A model generated the notes under the pieces. That model did no database searches. It was not told the DNA's origin and saw nothing but the letters and a program-made list of their open reading frames with translations. A DNA stretch of 64,000 nucleotides, from assembly GCA_965238305.1 (NCBI GenBank), contig CBDEHK010000001.1, positions 3,968,001-4,032,000 of the forward strand, in the 5' to 3' direction. The position numbers and the translations under genes are program-made. Position 1 is the stretch's first letter; each line of letters starts with the position of its first letter. Source of the DNA: CBDCGJ01 sp965238305 (GTDB lineage: Bacteria; Pseudomonadota; Alphaproteobacteria; GCA-2731375). This document shows, piece after piece, positions 18,040-26,482 of this stretch.

Positions 18040-18993
18040 TTAAATGAACTGCAATAGGCTCAGTTTTTGCAACCGCGCCGTTACATTCAGCGTTGCTTCA
18101 AGTTGCAATTCGTCTTGCTGAAGATTGGTCACGGCTACTGCCATGTCAACATCCTGCAATTCACCGGCAAGGGCGCGACCAAAATCACGATCTTGAATCT
18201 GCCGATCGGTTAAGCCCGACAAAGCGGCCATATGGACACCGTTGATCGCTTCAACATCTCTGGCATTGTCGATGGCGGTCAGAATGTTAGATAATTCGGA
18301 CACCAAGAAGGCCTGTTGATTTTCCGTAAGTGGGGATTCTAGCGGCCCTGCCGGTGCGTATGCTCCCGCACCCGAAGGCAAGATTCCACTTTCGAATTCG
18401 ATTAGTCTTTTCATGGCGTTCAGGATCGGCTCGCCGACTTCATCCGCCAAGACGCCATATTCCATCGTGCGATTATCGTCGACTTTCTGTGTCAACTTGA
18501 TTGAGTTATTGTCGAATGCGTCCGCAGCATCAGCCAACGCTACCAATTCCGCCGATGTTGAGATGTTCACCGGTGGAACATCTGTATTCGTGCCGGCGAA
18601 TATATACGACCCCTGATGTTGGGTATTCAGCAGACCGACCAGCACTTCGAAAAAACCTTCGGCTTCAAAGTTGAACCCGGTGCCATCGTTCAATCCAGTT
18701 GATTTGATAATCTGTTGGCGTAGGTTTTCCGCTTGTTGGGCAATTTCACCCAATGCCAGGTTCTGAATTTCAAGCCGACTATCCAGTTCACCGTTCGATT
18801 TTAGATAGGCTTCTTTTTGCGATACTACTGTTTTAGTCGCGAGTAGGGCATTATTGTCGCGCGCGTAACCTTCGAATTTCGTTGATACACGCCCCGTCGA
18901 CATCTGCACCTGCGACTGGAAAAGGTCGGTTTGGCTGCGTAACATTTGATGGATTATGAACTGGTTTTGGCCAAATGTTGAAACTCGTGTCAT
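18040..18993 (-). CDS. flgL: Flagellar hook-filament junction protein FlgL (HAP3)
   Basis: A 317-residue flagellin-like protein starting MTRVSTFGQNQFIIHQML. The N-terminal helix block includes QVQMSTGRVSTKFEGYA, and the C-terminal block ends ATLNVTARLQKLSLLQFI. Both terminal coiled-coil regions are those of FlgL/flagellins, with a short variable domain between them (SYIFAGTNTDVPPV is a hallmark of FlgL). It joins the hook to the filament outside the cell. The gene follows flgK by 21 bases, the standard order, and is transcribed away from fliK-flgD-flgE. No flagellin gene is in the window. Confidence 0.94.
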   Translation of the reverse strand: MTRVSTFGQNQFIIHQMLRSQTDLFQSQVQMSTGRVSTKFEGYARDNNALLATKTVVSQKEAYLKSNGELDSRLEIQNLALGEIAQQAENLRQQIIKSTGLNDGTGFNFEAEGFFEVLVGLLNTQHQGSYIFAGTNTDVPPVNISTSAELVALADAADAFDNNSIKLTQKVDDNRTMEYGVLADEVGEPILNAMKRLIEFESGILPSGAGAYAPAGPLESPLTENQQAFLVSELSNILTAIDNARDVEAINGVHMAALSGLTDRQIQDRDFGRALAGELQDVDMAVAVTNLQQDELQLEATLNVTARLQKLSLLQFI

Positions 18994-19014
18994 CGTTCCG
19001 TCACTTTCCTAGCT

Positions 19015-21132
19015 TTAGCGTCCGACCGATAGAAGCGTATCAAAAAGCTCGTTCACAGCAGAGATCATGCGAGCTGCTGCGTTGTAGGAATTTTGAAAAA
19101 TAATCATGTTTGCCAATTCTTCGTCTAAATTCACACCTGCTTCAGAATCACGTCGGGCCAACAATTCCCGCTGCAACGCGGCACGATCTTCAGAAAGGCC
19201 CATCGCACTGGCAGATTCCATTGAAACCGCGGACAGAAAATATGTTGTATATCCTGGAATCGTTGTTTTTAGGGTTGGCAAATCACCGGCGGCCACAACG
19301 TCAAATGCTAAGTTTTGTAGTTCGTGAAATGCGACCGCGCCACGATTGTCCCCGACTGTAAGCGCCGGGGTGCCCGCAGTTGCAGTTGTATCGAGCAAAG
19401 CCAAAGACAATTTGTGAGGATCGGCTTCGATGTCGTCGCGAACTGATACGTCACGCGCCGCATCCATCAATATCCGTTCCCCTATGCCAAAGAATTCTGA
19501 AAACGTGATTGAAGACGTACCGCGCTGACTGGAATCATTCACGATGTGTAGACCGTAGTCTTCATAGCCAGACGCTTTGGCGACCTGTATGCGACCGTTG
19601 GCATCTAGTGACAGTGTCAATAATCCACCGAAATTGCTGTTCAATTCGGTTATCAGCGCATCGATATCCGCACCCGCAGTAGAAAAATCAAGAGTGTAAG
19701 AAACTGGATTTTGCCCCGCCGGTCCAACAAGTTCAAAAAACACTGTCCCCGCTGCACCAAAACCATGGGTGTCTGTGCCTGATAATCCAGTGTCGAAATT
19801 GACCGGGACACGGGTCTCCAACAAATCGTTCATTCCAAAAAAATGAGAAAATCCCGCGCCAGCCCGATCACTGGGATTTGATTGATCTTGAGATATCGCG
19901 ACCCCGTCGGTAGCCGCAGCAGCGGTGAGCGTCATTACACCATCCGTTAAAGCAAGTGTTGCCGCCCCGCCAAGCCCAGCATTCACTGCCGTGATGACAT
20001 CATCCAGAGTGGTATAGCCACCGCCATCAAAATCTATGACGACGGAATTTGTGATCTCATTATTGGCGTCCAATACGGCAAAAGTCGCTTGGCCGGAAAA
20101 TCCATGGGGATCGGTGCTCAAAGCGCCAACGTCGCGGCCGGTCAATGTGTTAAGCGGCGGCACGGCGCTATATTGATTATGAACAGCGTTAAACTCATTG
20201 ACAATCATGCTCGACAAATTGCCTATCATCGATGCAATTTCCGGCAATTCTATATCGCGCATTTCGATCAACGCTTTCAGCTCACCGGATCGAATTGCCG
20301 CCCCAAGGTCGCGCCCGGGTTCAATCAAGTTGCCTGTTGTTTTATCGATTTTATGGATGGTAATAGGTTCGAACTGACTTGTCGTATCGACTTGCCCACC
20401 GCCAAGATAGGCTAACGCTCGCGGATCGTTATCCAATAATGTCTCGCCGGACACAGTTGCGATATGAGCATAACCGTTTGATTGATAGGTCACGCGAATA
20501 TCCATAATATCCGCGATGCTCTCGATCGTTCGATCTCGTTCTTCTTCCAGGCCAGAAGCGTTGTTGCCAACCAACAGCTCACGACCAATGGATAGATTAA
20601 GTTCGTGAACTCTTAATATTGCTTCGTTAATTTCATCGACGCGGACATCTATTTGTCTGTCCGCTTCTTCGCGTAGGACCTGGATTTCTCTAGCCAGCCT
20701 GTCGATCTCTCCCGTCATCATGACTATGTCGTTCAACAATCCCATGCGGCGCGCCGTTTGACTTGGCTCTACGGACAAAGAGTCAAAGCTCGCAAATACA
20801 TTGTCGACCTGATTGTTGAGAACGCCATCCGCCGAAGGATCGCCCAACAAGGATTGAAACCGATCATGCAATTCTTCCAACTTGGCATAATAGCCCGCGG
20901 CGGCGGTCGAATTGATGATCTCCCGACGCAAAAACTCATCCACAACACGGGTTACATCTGCGATCGCGACGCCCACTCCCCGCCCGTCGATAGTCAAACT
21001 TTCAAGATTGACTTCCTGCCGGGCGTAGTTCGGGGTGTTGACATTGGCAATGTTGTTGGACACCGTCTGCATGGCCGCCTGACTTGTCATCAAACCGCTA
21101 AGCGCAGTGTTAAGTGCTATTGTGAGTGACAT
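19015..21132 (-). CDS. flgK: Flagellar hook-associated protein FlgK (HAP1), enlarged
   Basis: A 705-residue protein. The N-terminus ALNTALSGLMTSQAAMQ with SNNIANVNTPNYARQEV is the rod/hook/HAP motif, and the C-terminus LANMIIFQNSYNAAARMI with SAVNELFDTLL is the FlgK D0 helix. It is longer than typical FlgK (roughly 450-650 residues). The extra length comes from two tandem copies of a module of about 115 residues, starting DPHGF (residue 341) and DTHGF (residue 454) and closing with FSHFFGM and FSEFFGI. A third partial DPH start follows at 571. The copies have diverged, so this is an old duplication in the surface-exposed domain. The protein forms the hook-filament junction with FlgL. Confidence 0.95.
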   Translation of the reverse strand: MSLTIALNTALSGLMTSQAAMQTVSNNIANVNTPNYARQEVNLESLTIDGRGVGVAIADVTRVVDEFLRREIINSTAAAGYYAKLEELHDRFQSLLGDPSADGVLNNQVDNVFASFDSLSVEPSQTARRMGLLNDIVMMTGEIDRLAREIQVLREEADRQIDVRVDEINEAILRVHELNLSIGRELLVGNNASGLEEERDRTIESIADIMDIRVTYQSNGYAHIATVSGETLLDNDPRALAYLGGGQVDTTSQFEPITIHKIDKTTGNLIEPGRDLGAAIRSGELKALIEMRDIELPEIASMIGNLSSMIVNEFNAVHNQYSAVPPLNTLTGRDVGALSTDPHGFSGQATFAVLDANNEITNSVVIDFDGGGYTTLDDVITAVNAGLGGAATLALTDGVMTLTAAAATDGVAISQDQSNPSDRAGAGFSHFFGMNDLLETRVPVNFDTGLSGTDTHGFGAAGTVFFELVGPAGQNPVSYTLDFSTAGADIDALITELNSNFGGLLTLSLDANGRIQVAKASGYEDYGLHIVNDSSQRGTSSITFSEFFGIGERILMDAARDVSVRDDIEADPHKLSLALLDTTATAGTPALTVGDNRGAVAFHELQNLAFDVVAAGDLPTLKTTIPGYTTYFLSAVSMESASAMGLSEDRAALQRELLARRDSEAGVNLDEELANMIIFQNSYNAAARMISAVNELFDTLLSVGR

Positions 21133-21539
21133 CGATTTGTTACCTTATAAGCCTGCACTGTTCGCGGTGGATTGATGGTGTTTGGCGAGTTGCGATGAAA
21201 AATGCAGGGCAATTGTTGCCCAGACGCACAATTGGGAATCGCCCATAATTGCAATTGTAAATATCTTTTAGAGCCTTGAAACTAAACACAATTCATGATC
21301 TTTCAGGTTTCTGACGGAATTCGCTCAATTCTGTCTTTCGAATATTTGGGCTAATCATTGCAATTGAAAGGCCAACTGATCGGCGGTCAAATTTCCAAGG
21401 CAATATTGGTGATTGGCGATGAGGAGACAATCGACAGGCACAATCGCCCTAGCACAGCGCGGAAAAAATTGCCGTTTGTCGCGAATGTGACCTCATTCGC
21501 TTTAATCGATGGCAAAAAAACCAGATGTAATAGGAGATT
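21133..21539. promoter_or_regulatory. Divergent control region between flgK and fliK with a cluster of CAATTG motifs
   Basis: 407 bases without a gene. Four CAATTG hexamers lie at 21210, 21229, 21252 and 21361. The first sits inside the inverted repeat GGGCAA-TTG-TTGCCC (21207-21221). The third belongs to the palindrome AATTGCAATT (21248-21257). I found no good sigma-54 (GG-N10-GC) promoter on either strand and no exact CtrA box. The region must hold the promoters for flgK-flgL and probably fliK-flgD. Confidence 0.4.
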
Positions 21540-23354
21540 TTGGCCAACGACGCAAACTGGCCCATCCTTTGCTTAGAGATGCTCGACGAGGCCCAACCCG
21601 TCAACAAAGAGCTAACTGGACCGGAAATGAGCATCGTAGAACTGCTACCCGAACCCATACAAAGCAGATTGTCCGCAATCGCTTCGACCAACAATCCGAA
21701 CCACGGAAACTTCGCGGAACTTTTGGCAGAACATTCGTCATCGAACAACATTGATGACCGGGCAGCAAGAGAAATGCACCCCGAGGACGTGCAAGATATT
21801 TCGAAGTCCGATAAATACGATAACGAGGATAGCCAAGTTGAGGATCGGGAACGGTTTGAAGAAGAAGAGCCACGTGACGATCAACAAACCGCGTCGGAAA
21901 AATCTACTTCGGATGAATCCGCTTTAGAACAATCCGCTACAACACAATCCAACAGCGACGATGATCGTTCATCGAACGGCGATACGAACAATCGACCGCA
22001 GACGACAGCGCATGATGATCATGCCTCAGGCATTGCTATAGATGAAAATTCATCCCCGAGCGAATTAACACCGAGCGACGCTCTACATTCGTCAAATGCC
22101 AAGACGATAGGTGACACGCAAGTGTCCACGAATATTGGTGATGTCGTTCGGAAAGCATCGACAATGGGAGCCGGCGATATTGCAAGTTCAAAGGCAGCAA
22201 TATTCTCCGATCGCTTTATTGAACAACAATCTATTACGCCATTACAGAATGCCAGACAAAATGCAGCCCAGAGCATGCAATCAAATGTTGACCTTAACAT
22301 AGTCCCAACATCTAACAATTTGGCGGCACCTGCATCAAGCTTGGATGCGAATTTGATGGCGTCAGCAAAACCTATTCAGGCAGCAACTCCAACGCTCGCT
22401 ACGCCAATTGTACAAAAATCGGATCAATCAGCGCTATCGACATTCGAAAATCCGACTAATCAGGTTGTGTCAAAGGAAAAATTGCCCCCTCTGGTCAATC
22501 TTACCGCGATCGCACAATTCATGCCGCAGGAGCGAGCTGGTGAGATAAATTCATTAATCCAATTTTTCCAAGCAAAAATGGGGCAAGGCGCGGCAAACAC
22601 GACCAGCGACACTGCAAATGGCGCAGCCACTTCGGGCACAGCAAATTCCGGTATGGCTGACGCGATGAAAAACGTATCGGGACAGTTCCTTCCAGACGGG
22701 CAAACTAATCCACATAATAATCAGGGGCAATCCGCTCTGGGATTGGCTGTATCTGGCACTGCGAAAGGTGGTGCCGAAGGGCAACCGACAACCGCCGGCA
22801 ATGGTATTGGAAACTTTGCCAGCAGTTTGGCCTTAAACGCAGCCGGTCAATCTAGTCAAATTAACAATATGCAATTTGCCCAAAGTGTCCATGCCGCCAA
22901 CAATCCGGCACCGCATCATGCGGCAACGAATATGCAATCACCGACCATACAAATTGCCTTTCAAATGGCTAAAGCAATTGATCAAGGCGTGAACCGAATG
23001 AGTATCCGGCTTGATCCGGCCGAACTGGGGCGCATTCAAATTCAGCTGGAAGTCGGCGGTGATGGCCGGGTCCAAGCGACTATTTTAGCAGACAAACAGG
23101 ACACTTTGGATTTGCTGCAAAAAGATTCAAAGATGTTGGAAAAAGCCATGAAAGATGCAGGCCTCGACACATCGAGCGAAGATCTGAGTTTCAGCCTTCA
23201 GCAAGGCTCGCAAAATCACTGGGCGGCGCATGACACACACGACCGGTCAGCATCTTCTCAAAACAATGAAGATGAAGCGTATTTGGAAATTGAAGTCGAA
23301 ACCGACGCATCAGAGCCGATCATAAGCAATCGCGCGCTGGATGTACGAGTTTAG
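21540..23354 (+). CDS. fliK: Flagellar hook-length control protein FliK
   Basis: Up to 604 residues. The long N-terminal part is low-complexity and rich in Ser, Thr, Asn, Asp and Gln, as in FliK secreted rulers. The C-terminal domain is the recognisable one: FQMAKAIDQGVNRMSIRL, then DPAELGRIQIQLEVGGDGR with VQATILADKQDTLDLLQ, typical of the hook-length control domain. It measures hook length and switches the export gate through FlhB. The start is uncertain. TTG 21540 has AGGAG only 3 bases upstream, which is too close. An ATG at 21627 (MSIVELLPEP) has weaker signals but normal spacing. flgD follows after 13 bases, supporting a fliK-flgD-flgE hook operon. Confidence 0.88.
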   Translation: MANDANWPILCLEMLDEAQPVNKELTGPEMSIVELLPEPIQSRLSAIASTNNPNHGNFAELLAEHSSSNNIDDRAAREMHPEDVQDISKSDKYDNEDSQVEDRERFEEEEPRDDQQTASEKSTSDESALEQSATTQSNSDDDRSSNGDTNNRPQTTAHDDHASGIAIDENSSPSELTPSDALHSSNAKTIGDTQVSTNIGDVVRKASTMGAGDIASSKAAIFSDRFIEQQSITPLQNARQNAAQSMQSNVDLNIVPTSNNLAAPASSLDANLMASAKPIQAATPTLATPIVQKSDQSALSTFENPTNQVVSKEKLPPLVNLTAIAQFMPQERAGEINSLIQFFQAKMGQGAANTTSDTANGAATSGTANSGMADAMKNVSGQFLPDGQTNPHNNQGQSALGLAVSGTAKGGAEGQPTTAGNGIGNFASSLALNAAGQSSQINNMQFAQSVHAANNPAPHHAATNMQSPTIQIAFQMAKAIDQGVNRMSIRLDPAELGRIQIQLEVGGDGRVQATILADKQDTLDLLQKDSKMLEKAMKDAGLDTSSEDLSFSLQQGSQNHWAAHDTHDRSASSQNNEDEAYLEIEVETDASEPIISNRALDVRV

Positions 23355-23367
23355 GAGGTAGCGGAAA

Positions 23368-24096
23368 ATGGAATCTATTGGCACCGTCGAAACAGCCGCT
23401 GAATTAACAGGAACCGGCTTGTCAAGCGCCACTTTGGCCGACAATTTTGATACATTTCTAACCTTGTTAACAACACAGCTGAAAAATCAAGATCCATTGG
23501 AACCGATGGATACTAAAGAATTTGTGCAGCAACTGACGCAATTCACCGGGGTTGAGCAGGCAATTCAAACCAATATCAATCTTGAACAACTTTTGAACCT
23601 ACAGCAAGCGTCGCAAACTTCCGCCTCGGTAAGTTATCTTGGCAAGGCCGTAGAGGCGGCCGGTGATGTCAACGCTTTGAAAGATGGACAGGCAAATTGG
23701 AGTTATGAACTCAGCTCCACTGCCTATAGCTCATCCATATTGATCGAAGATCAGTTTGGCTCTGTGGTTTACGTACAACCGGGTGAAAAAGCGGCTGGCC
23801 TTCATCAATTCAGTTGGGACGGAAAAGACAATAATGGCAATCAACAACCAGACGGAATTTACCGATTGGTTGTTGGCGCTGCAGATGTGCAAAACAGCGA
23901 AATAGCAGCCTCGACATTTATTAGCGGCACCGTAAATGCGGTGCGAAGTGACCCGACAGGTGCCGTATTATTCTTAGGTGACGTAGAAGTTCCGATGGAA
24001 AACGTTATACGCGTAACGGAACCATCTGCGTCCAATGCAAACAACGAAACAGTCTTAACTGAACAAGATCAGGAACCGACAGAAAATCAGACCTGA
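23368..24096 (+). CDS. flgD: Flagellar hook capping protein FlgD
   Basis: A 242-residue protein that caps the growing hook and is later discarded. The N-terminal conserved block is DTFLTLLTTQLKNQDPLEPM followed by DTKEFVQQLTQFTGVEQ, the export and assembly signature of FlgD. The central part has the FlgD Ig-like/TUDOR region (FSWDGKDNNGNQQPDGIYRL). AGGAGG lies 9 bases before the ATG. It is placed between fliK and flgE, the usual gene neighbourhood. The tail after about residue 220 is acidic and Gln-rich, and not conserved. Confidence 0.96.
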   Translation: MESIGTVETAAELTGTGLSSATLADNFDTFLTLLTTQLKNQDPLEPMDTKEFVQQLTQFTGVEQAIQTNINLEQLLNLQQASQTSASVSYLGKAVEAAGDVNALKDGQANWSYELSSTAYSSSILIEDQFGSVVYVQPGEKAAGLHQFSWDGKDNNGNQQPDGIYRLVVGAADVQNSEIAASTFISGTVNAVRSDPTGAVLFLGDVEVPMENVIRVTEPSASNANNETVLTEQDQEPTENQT

Positions 24097-24209
24097 TGAT
24101 CAAAAACCGCCGTAACGGGTGAAATGCGCCCAGACCTACGCCTTCAAGAACAAAAGGCTGCAAAGGGTCTAGCCCCGCAGAACGGCAAACAAGACCGAAG
24201 GAGAATATT

Positions 24210-25601
24210 ATGAGTATCTATGGCGCTATGTTTTCAGGCGTTTCAGGATTAAGTGCCCAAAGCCAGGCAATGGGTGCGATCGCCGATAACATTTCGAATG
24301 TAAACACAGTGGGGTATAAAACCACTTCCACAAATTTCAACACCTTGGTCACGCAAAGTGCGACCAACACTTTCTATACGCCCGGTGGCGTAATCTCCGC
24401 ACCGCGTTCATTGATTGACCGGCAAGGACTATTACAAGCATCAAACTCACCAACGGATATTTCAATTTCCGGCGATGGATTTTTCGTTGTCAACGATCTA
24501 GCGGATACAAGCTCAAGCGGCGCGACCTACATGTTTACGCGGGCTGGCTCTTTTATTCCTGATGAAAACGGTGACTTAAAAAATGCTGCTGGCTTCTATT
24601 TGCAAGGCTGGGAAATTCAGTCCGATGGCTCGATCACCACGAACCAAAACGAACTGACGGCTCTAGATACTGTCAACATCAGCAATCTGACGGGGACCGC
24701 AGAAGCAACCACGGATGTCAGCATCAAGGCAAATCTTCAATCGTCTGTGGCAGCCGGTACGGTCGCCTATGATCCGGTTGCCGATATCGGCAACATCGCC
24801 AATGGTACTGTCGAAGCGATGTTTGAACGTTCCGTGCAGGTGTTTGATTCTCAAGGTACACCCAGAACAGTTACGATGGGGTTCTATCGTGAGGATGCGA
24901 CGCCCACGGACATCAATACCTGGAACGTTGAAATCTATATGGACCCCGCGTCTGATCTTGATGCTGCGAGCGATATTTCGATTAGTGGTACCGATGGGGT
25001 GATCGCCTCCGGGACGGTCGTTTTCAATGGCGACGGTTCGTTGGCCGTGAGCTTGTCATCCTTGCTGGATGCTAATGGCGACGTCAGTATGACATTCGAA
25101 CTCAATCCGTTGAGCGCCGGCCCTGAATACCGAGCCCCGATGGACATCACGATCGACTTTGGCTCGGAAGGATTGACAGACGGACTTACTCAGTTTGATG
25201 CGCCGTCCGTGCTTGTCTCCAGCGATATTAACGGTTCAGTGTTTGGCGCTTTGGCCGGGGTTCGGATCGACGAAGATGGGACCGTCGTTGCTTTATTCGA
25301 CAACGGTACGCGTCAGGACATTTACAAGTTGCCGGTCGCGATGTTCAACAATCCGAACGGACTGATCGCCAAAACCGGAAATACCTGGATTTCGTCGGAA
25401 GATTCAGGTGACTTCAACTTGCAACAAGCAAGCGAAGGCGGCGCCGGTTCGATAGCTCCAGGTACCTTGGAAGCTTCAACTGTCGATTTGGCAACGGAAT
25501 TTACCAAGATGATTACCACACAACAGGCCTATTCAGCTGCCTCACGGATTATCACGACGGCGGATGAGATGCTGGACGAGCTGCTTCGACTAAAACGATA
25601 G
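24210..25601 (+). CDS. flgE: Flagellar hook protein FlgE
   Basis: A 463-residue secreted protein that polymerises into the hook. The N-terminus MSIYGAMFSGVSGLSAQSQA with DNISNVNTVGYKTTSTNF is the rod/hook motif. SPTDISISGDGFFVV is the second conserved strand, and the C-terminus EFTKMITTQQAYSAASRII with TTADEMLDELLRLKR is the D0 helix. AAGGAG is 6 bases before the ATG. The 113 bases between flgD and flgE contain no clear promoter; a GG-N10-GC match at 24165-24178 lacks sigma-54 context. A strong hairpin follows the stop at 25629. Confidence 0.96.
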   Translation: MSIYGAMFSGVSGLSAQSQAMGAIADNISNVNTVGYKTTSTNFNTLVTQSATNTFYTPGGVISAPRSLIDRQGLLQASNSPTDISISGDGFFVVNDLADTSSSGATYMFTRAGSFIPDENGDLKNAAGFYLQGWEIQSDGSITTNQNELTALDTVNISNLTGTAEATTDVSIKANLQSSVAAGTVAYDPVADIGNIANGTVEAMFERSVQVFDSQGTPRTVTMGFYREDATPTDINTWNVEIYMDPASDLDAASDISISGTDGVIASGTVVFNGDGSLAVSLSSLLDANGDVSMTFELNPLSAGPEYRAPMDITIDFGSEGLTDGLTQFDAPSVLVSSDINGSVFGALAGVRIDEDGTVVALFDNGTRQDIYKLPVAMFNNPNGLIAKTGNTWISSEDSGDFNLQQASEGGAGSIAPGTLEASTVDLATEFTKMITTQQAYSAASRIITTADEMLDELLRLKR

Positions 25602-25628
25602 TTACCCACCTCCACCTTTGGTCTTCAA

Positions 25629-25663
25629 TTCTGCCGGGATGTTTAAACAACATCCCGGCAGAA
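25629..25663 (+). terminator. Strong hairpin after flgE
   Basis: A perfect 15-bp stem TTCTGCCGGGATGTT / AACATCCCGGCAGAA with a 5-base loop (TAAAC), 27 bases after the flgE stop. It is GC-rich in the middle. The following bases (GCATTTAAT) are only modestly T-rich, so it may be an intrinsic terminator of moderate strength or an mRNA-stabilising stem. Confidence 0.7.
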
Positions 25664-25689
25664 GCATTTAATAGGCATTCTAGTCGTTA

Positions 25690-25704
25690 TTAGGTTTTCA
25701 TTAA
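25690..25704 (+). promoter_or_regulatory. Near-consensus CtrA box (TTAG-N7-TTAA) upstream of sciP
   Basis: TTAG (25690-25693), seven bases, TTAA (25701-25704), followed by G. The CtrA consensus is TTAA-N7-TTAA(C), so there is one mismatch in the first half. It lies 50 bases before the sciP start. In Caulobacter, CtrA activates sciP, so the position makes sense. Confidence 0.45.
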
Positions 25705-25754
25705 GGTGATGCTGGTAACATGGTTAAAGTTCAATATTGTCGAGGAAATGAGTC

Positions 25755-26048
25755 TTGTCAGCGCAACCGGAAACCAAACGTATAATAGGTCCCTATGGAG
25801 AGTTGCTTACACTGGATCACTTACCACCAGGAAATACCAAACGTTGGGTTATTCGACGTAAGGCGATCGTTGTCGCTGCAGTGCGAGGCGGGCTGATTAC
25901 TCTGGAAGACGCTTGCGCGCGCTACAAACTATCCGAAGAGGAATTTGAATCCTGGCAGCTTGCATTGGAAAAACATGGTTTGCCAGGATTGCGAACAACC
26001 CGATTACAACACTATCGAAGTGACGAAGAAATCGACACGCAGGGCTAG
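25755..26048 (+). CDS. sciP: SciP-like CtrA inhibitor (DUF1153)
   Basis: A 97-residue protein, all of which is the DUF1153 domain: IGPYGELLTLDHLPPGNTKR, then RWVIRRKAIVVAAVRGGLIT, then LEDACARYKLSEEEFESWQ. The last part forms a helix-turn-helix. In Caulobacter, SciP binds DNA and CtrA and blocks CtrA-driven transcription in swarmer cells, many targets being flagellar genes. The TTG at 25755 is the start, with GAGGAA 6 bases upstream. An ATG at 25748 is in another frame. It sits alone between the flgE terminator and the fliF operon. Assignment to the family is firm; the regulatory role here is inferred from Caulobacter. Confidence 0.93.
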   Translation: MSAQPETKRIIGPYGELLTLDHLPPGNTKRWVIRRKAIVVAAVRGGLITLEDACARYKLSEEEFESWQLALEKHGLPGLRTTRLQHYRSDEEIDTQG

Positions 26049-26482
26049 GAAATACAACATCGGATATGAAGATCCTTTGCCCTGATTTGCAATAGAATTT
26101 TGCGTTAAAAAATTATGCCAAGTCCAATTACTGGCGTGAATTGAATCTTGGTTCCCGCTTATTGCGGTTTTGTACAGTAAGAGTGGAGATTGAATATTGA
26201 CGGTTAAATTTCGCGATAAACGGCATCGAATATCTGCATTGAGTATATATGGTGTGTCCAGTTTACAGCATCTTAGGATGCTGAATTTTTGACGCTACGT
26301 ATATTTATTTGGGTTTTTGTAAGTTGAAATGATTTTTGGCACCGAAATAGCGGCGAAATTGATAGGCAGAATTTGCCTAGCTTGTTCGATCTACATATAC
26401 TTGCGACGTCATTTGAACATGAGTCCCCAGCCGTCGCTGACACGTGTACTGAGTGTTAGGCATTTTTGGAGTATTTAGTCGG
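26049..26482 (+). promoter_or_regulatory. Upstream region of the fliF operon, with sigma-54 promoter and palindrome
   Basis: About 430 non-coding bases. The key element is TGGCACCGAAATAGC at 26337-26351, a GG-N10-GC sigma-54 promoter that departs from TGGCAC-N5-TTGC at one base. Twelve bases after it, at the expected transcription start, lies the perfect inverted repeat TAGGCA-GAATT-TGCCTA (26363-26379). The leader to the preferred fliF start would be about 120 bases. A single TTAA (26204) has no partner at N7. I see no other gene or RNA. Confidence 0.6.

Noticed and set aside
24165..24178. GG-N10-GC match upstream of flgE as a sigma-54 promoter
   Set aside because: The context is AGGGTC...CCGC without the TGGCA and TTGC elements, so it is probably chance.
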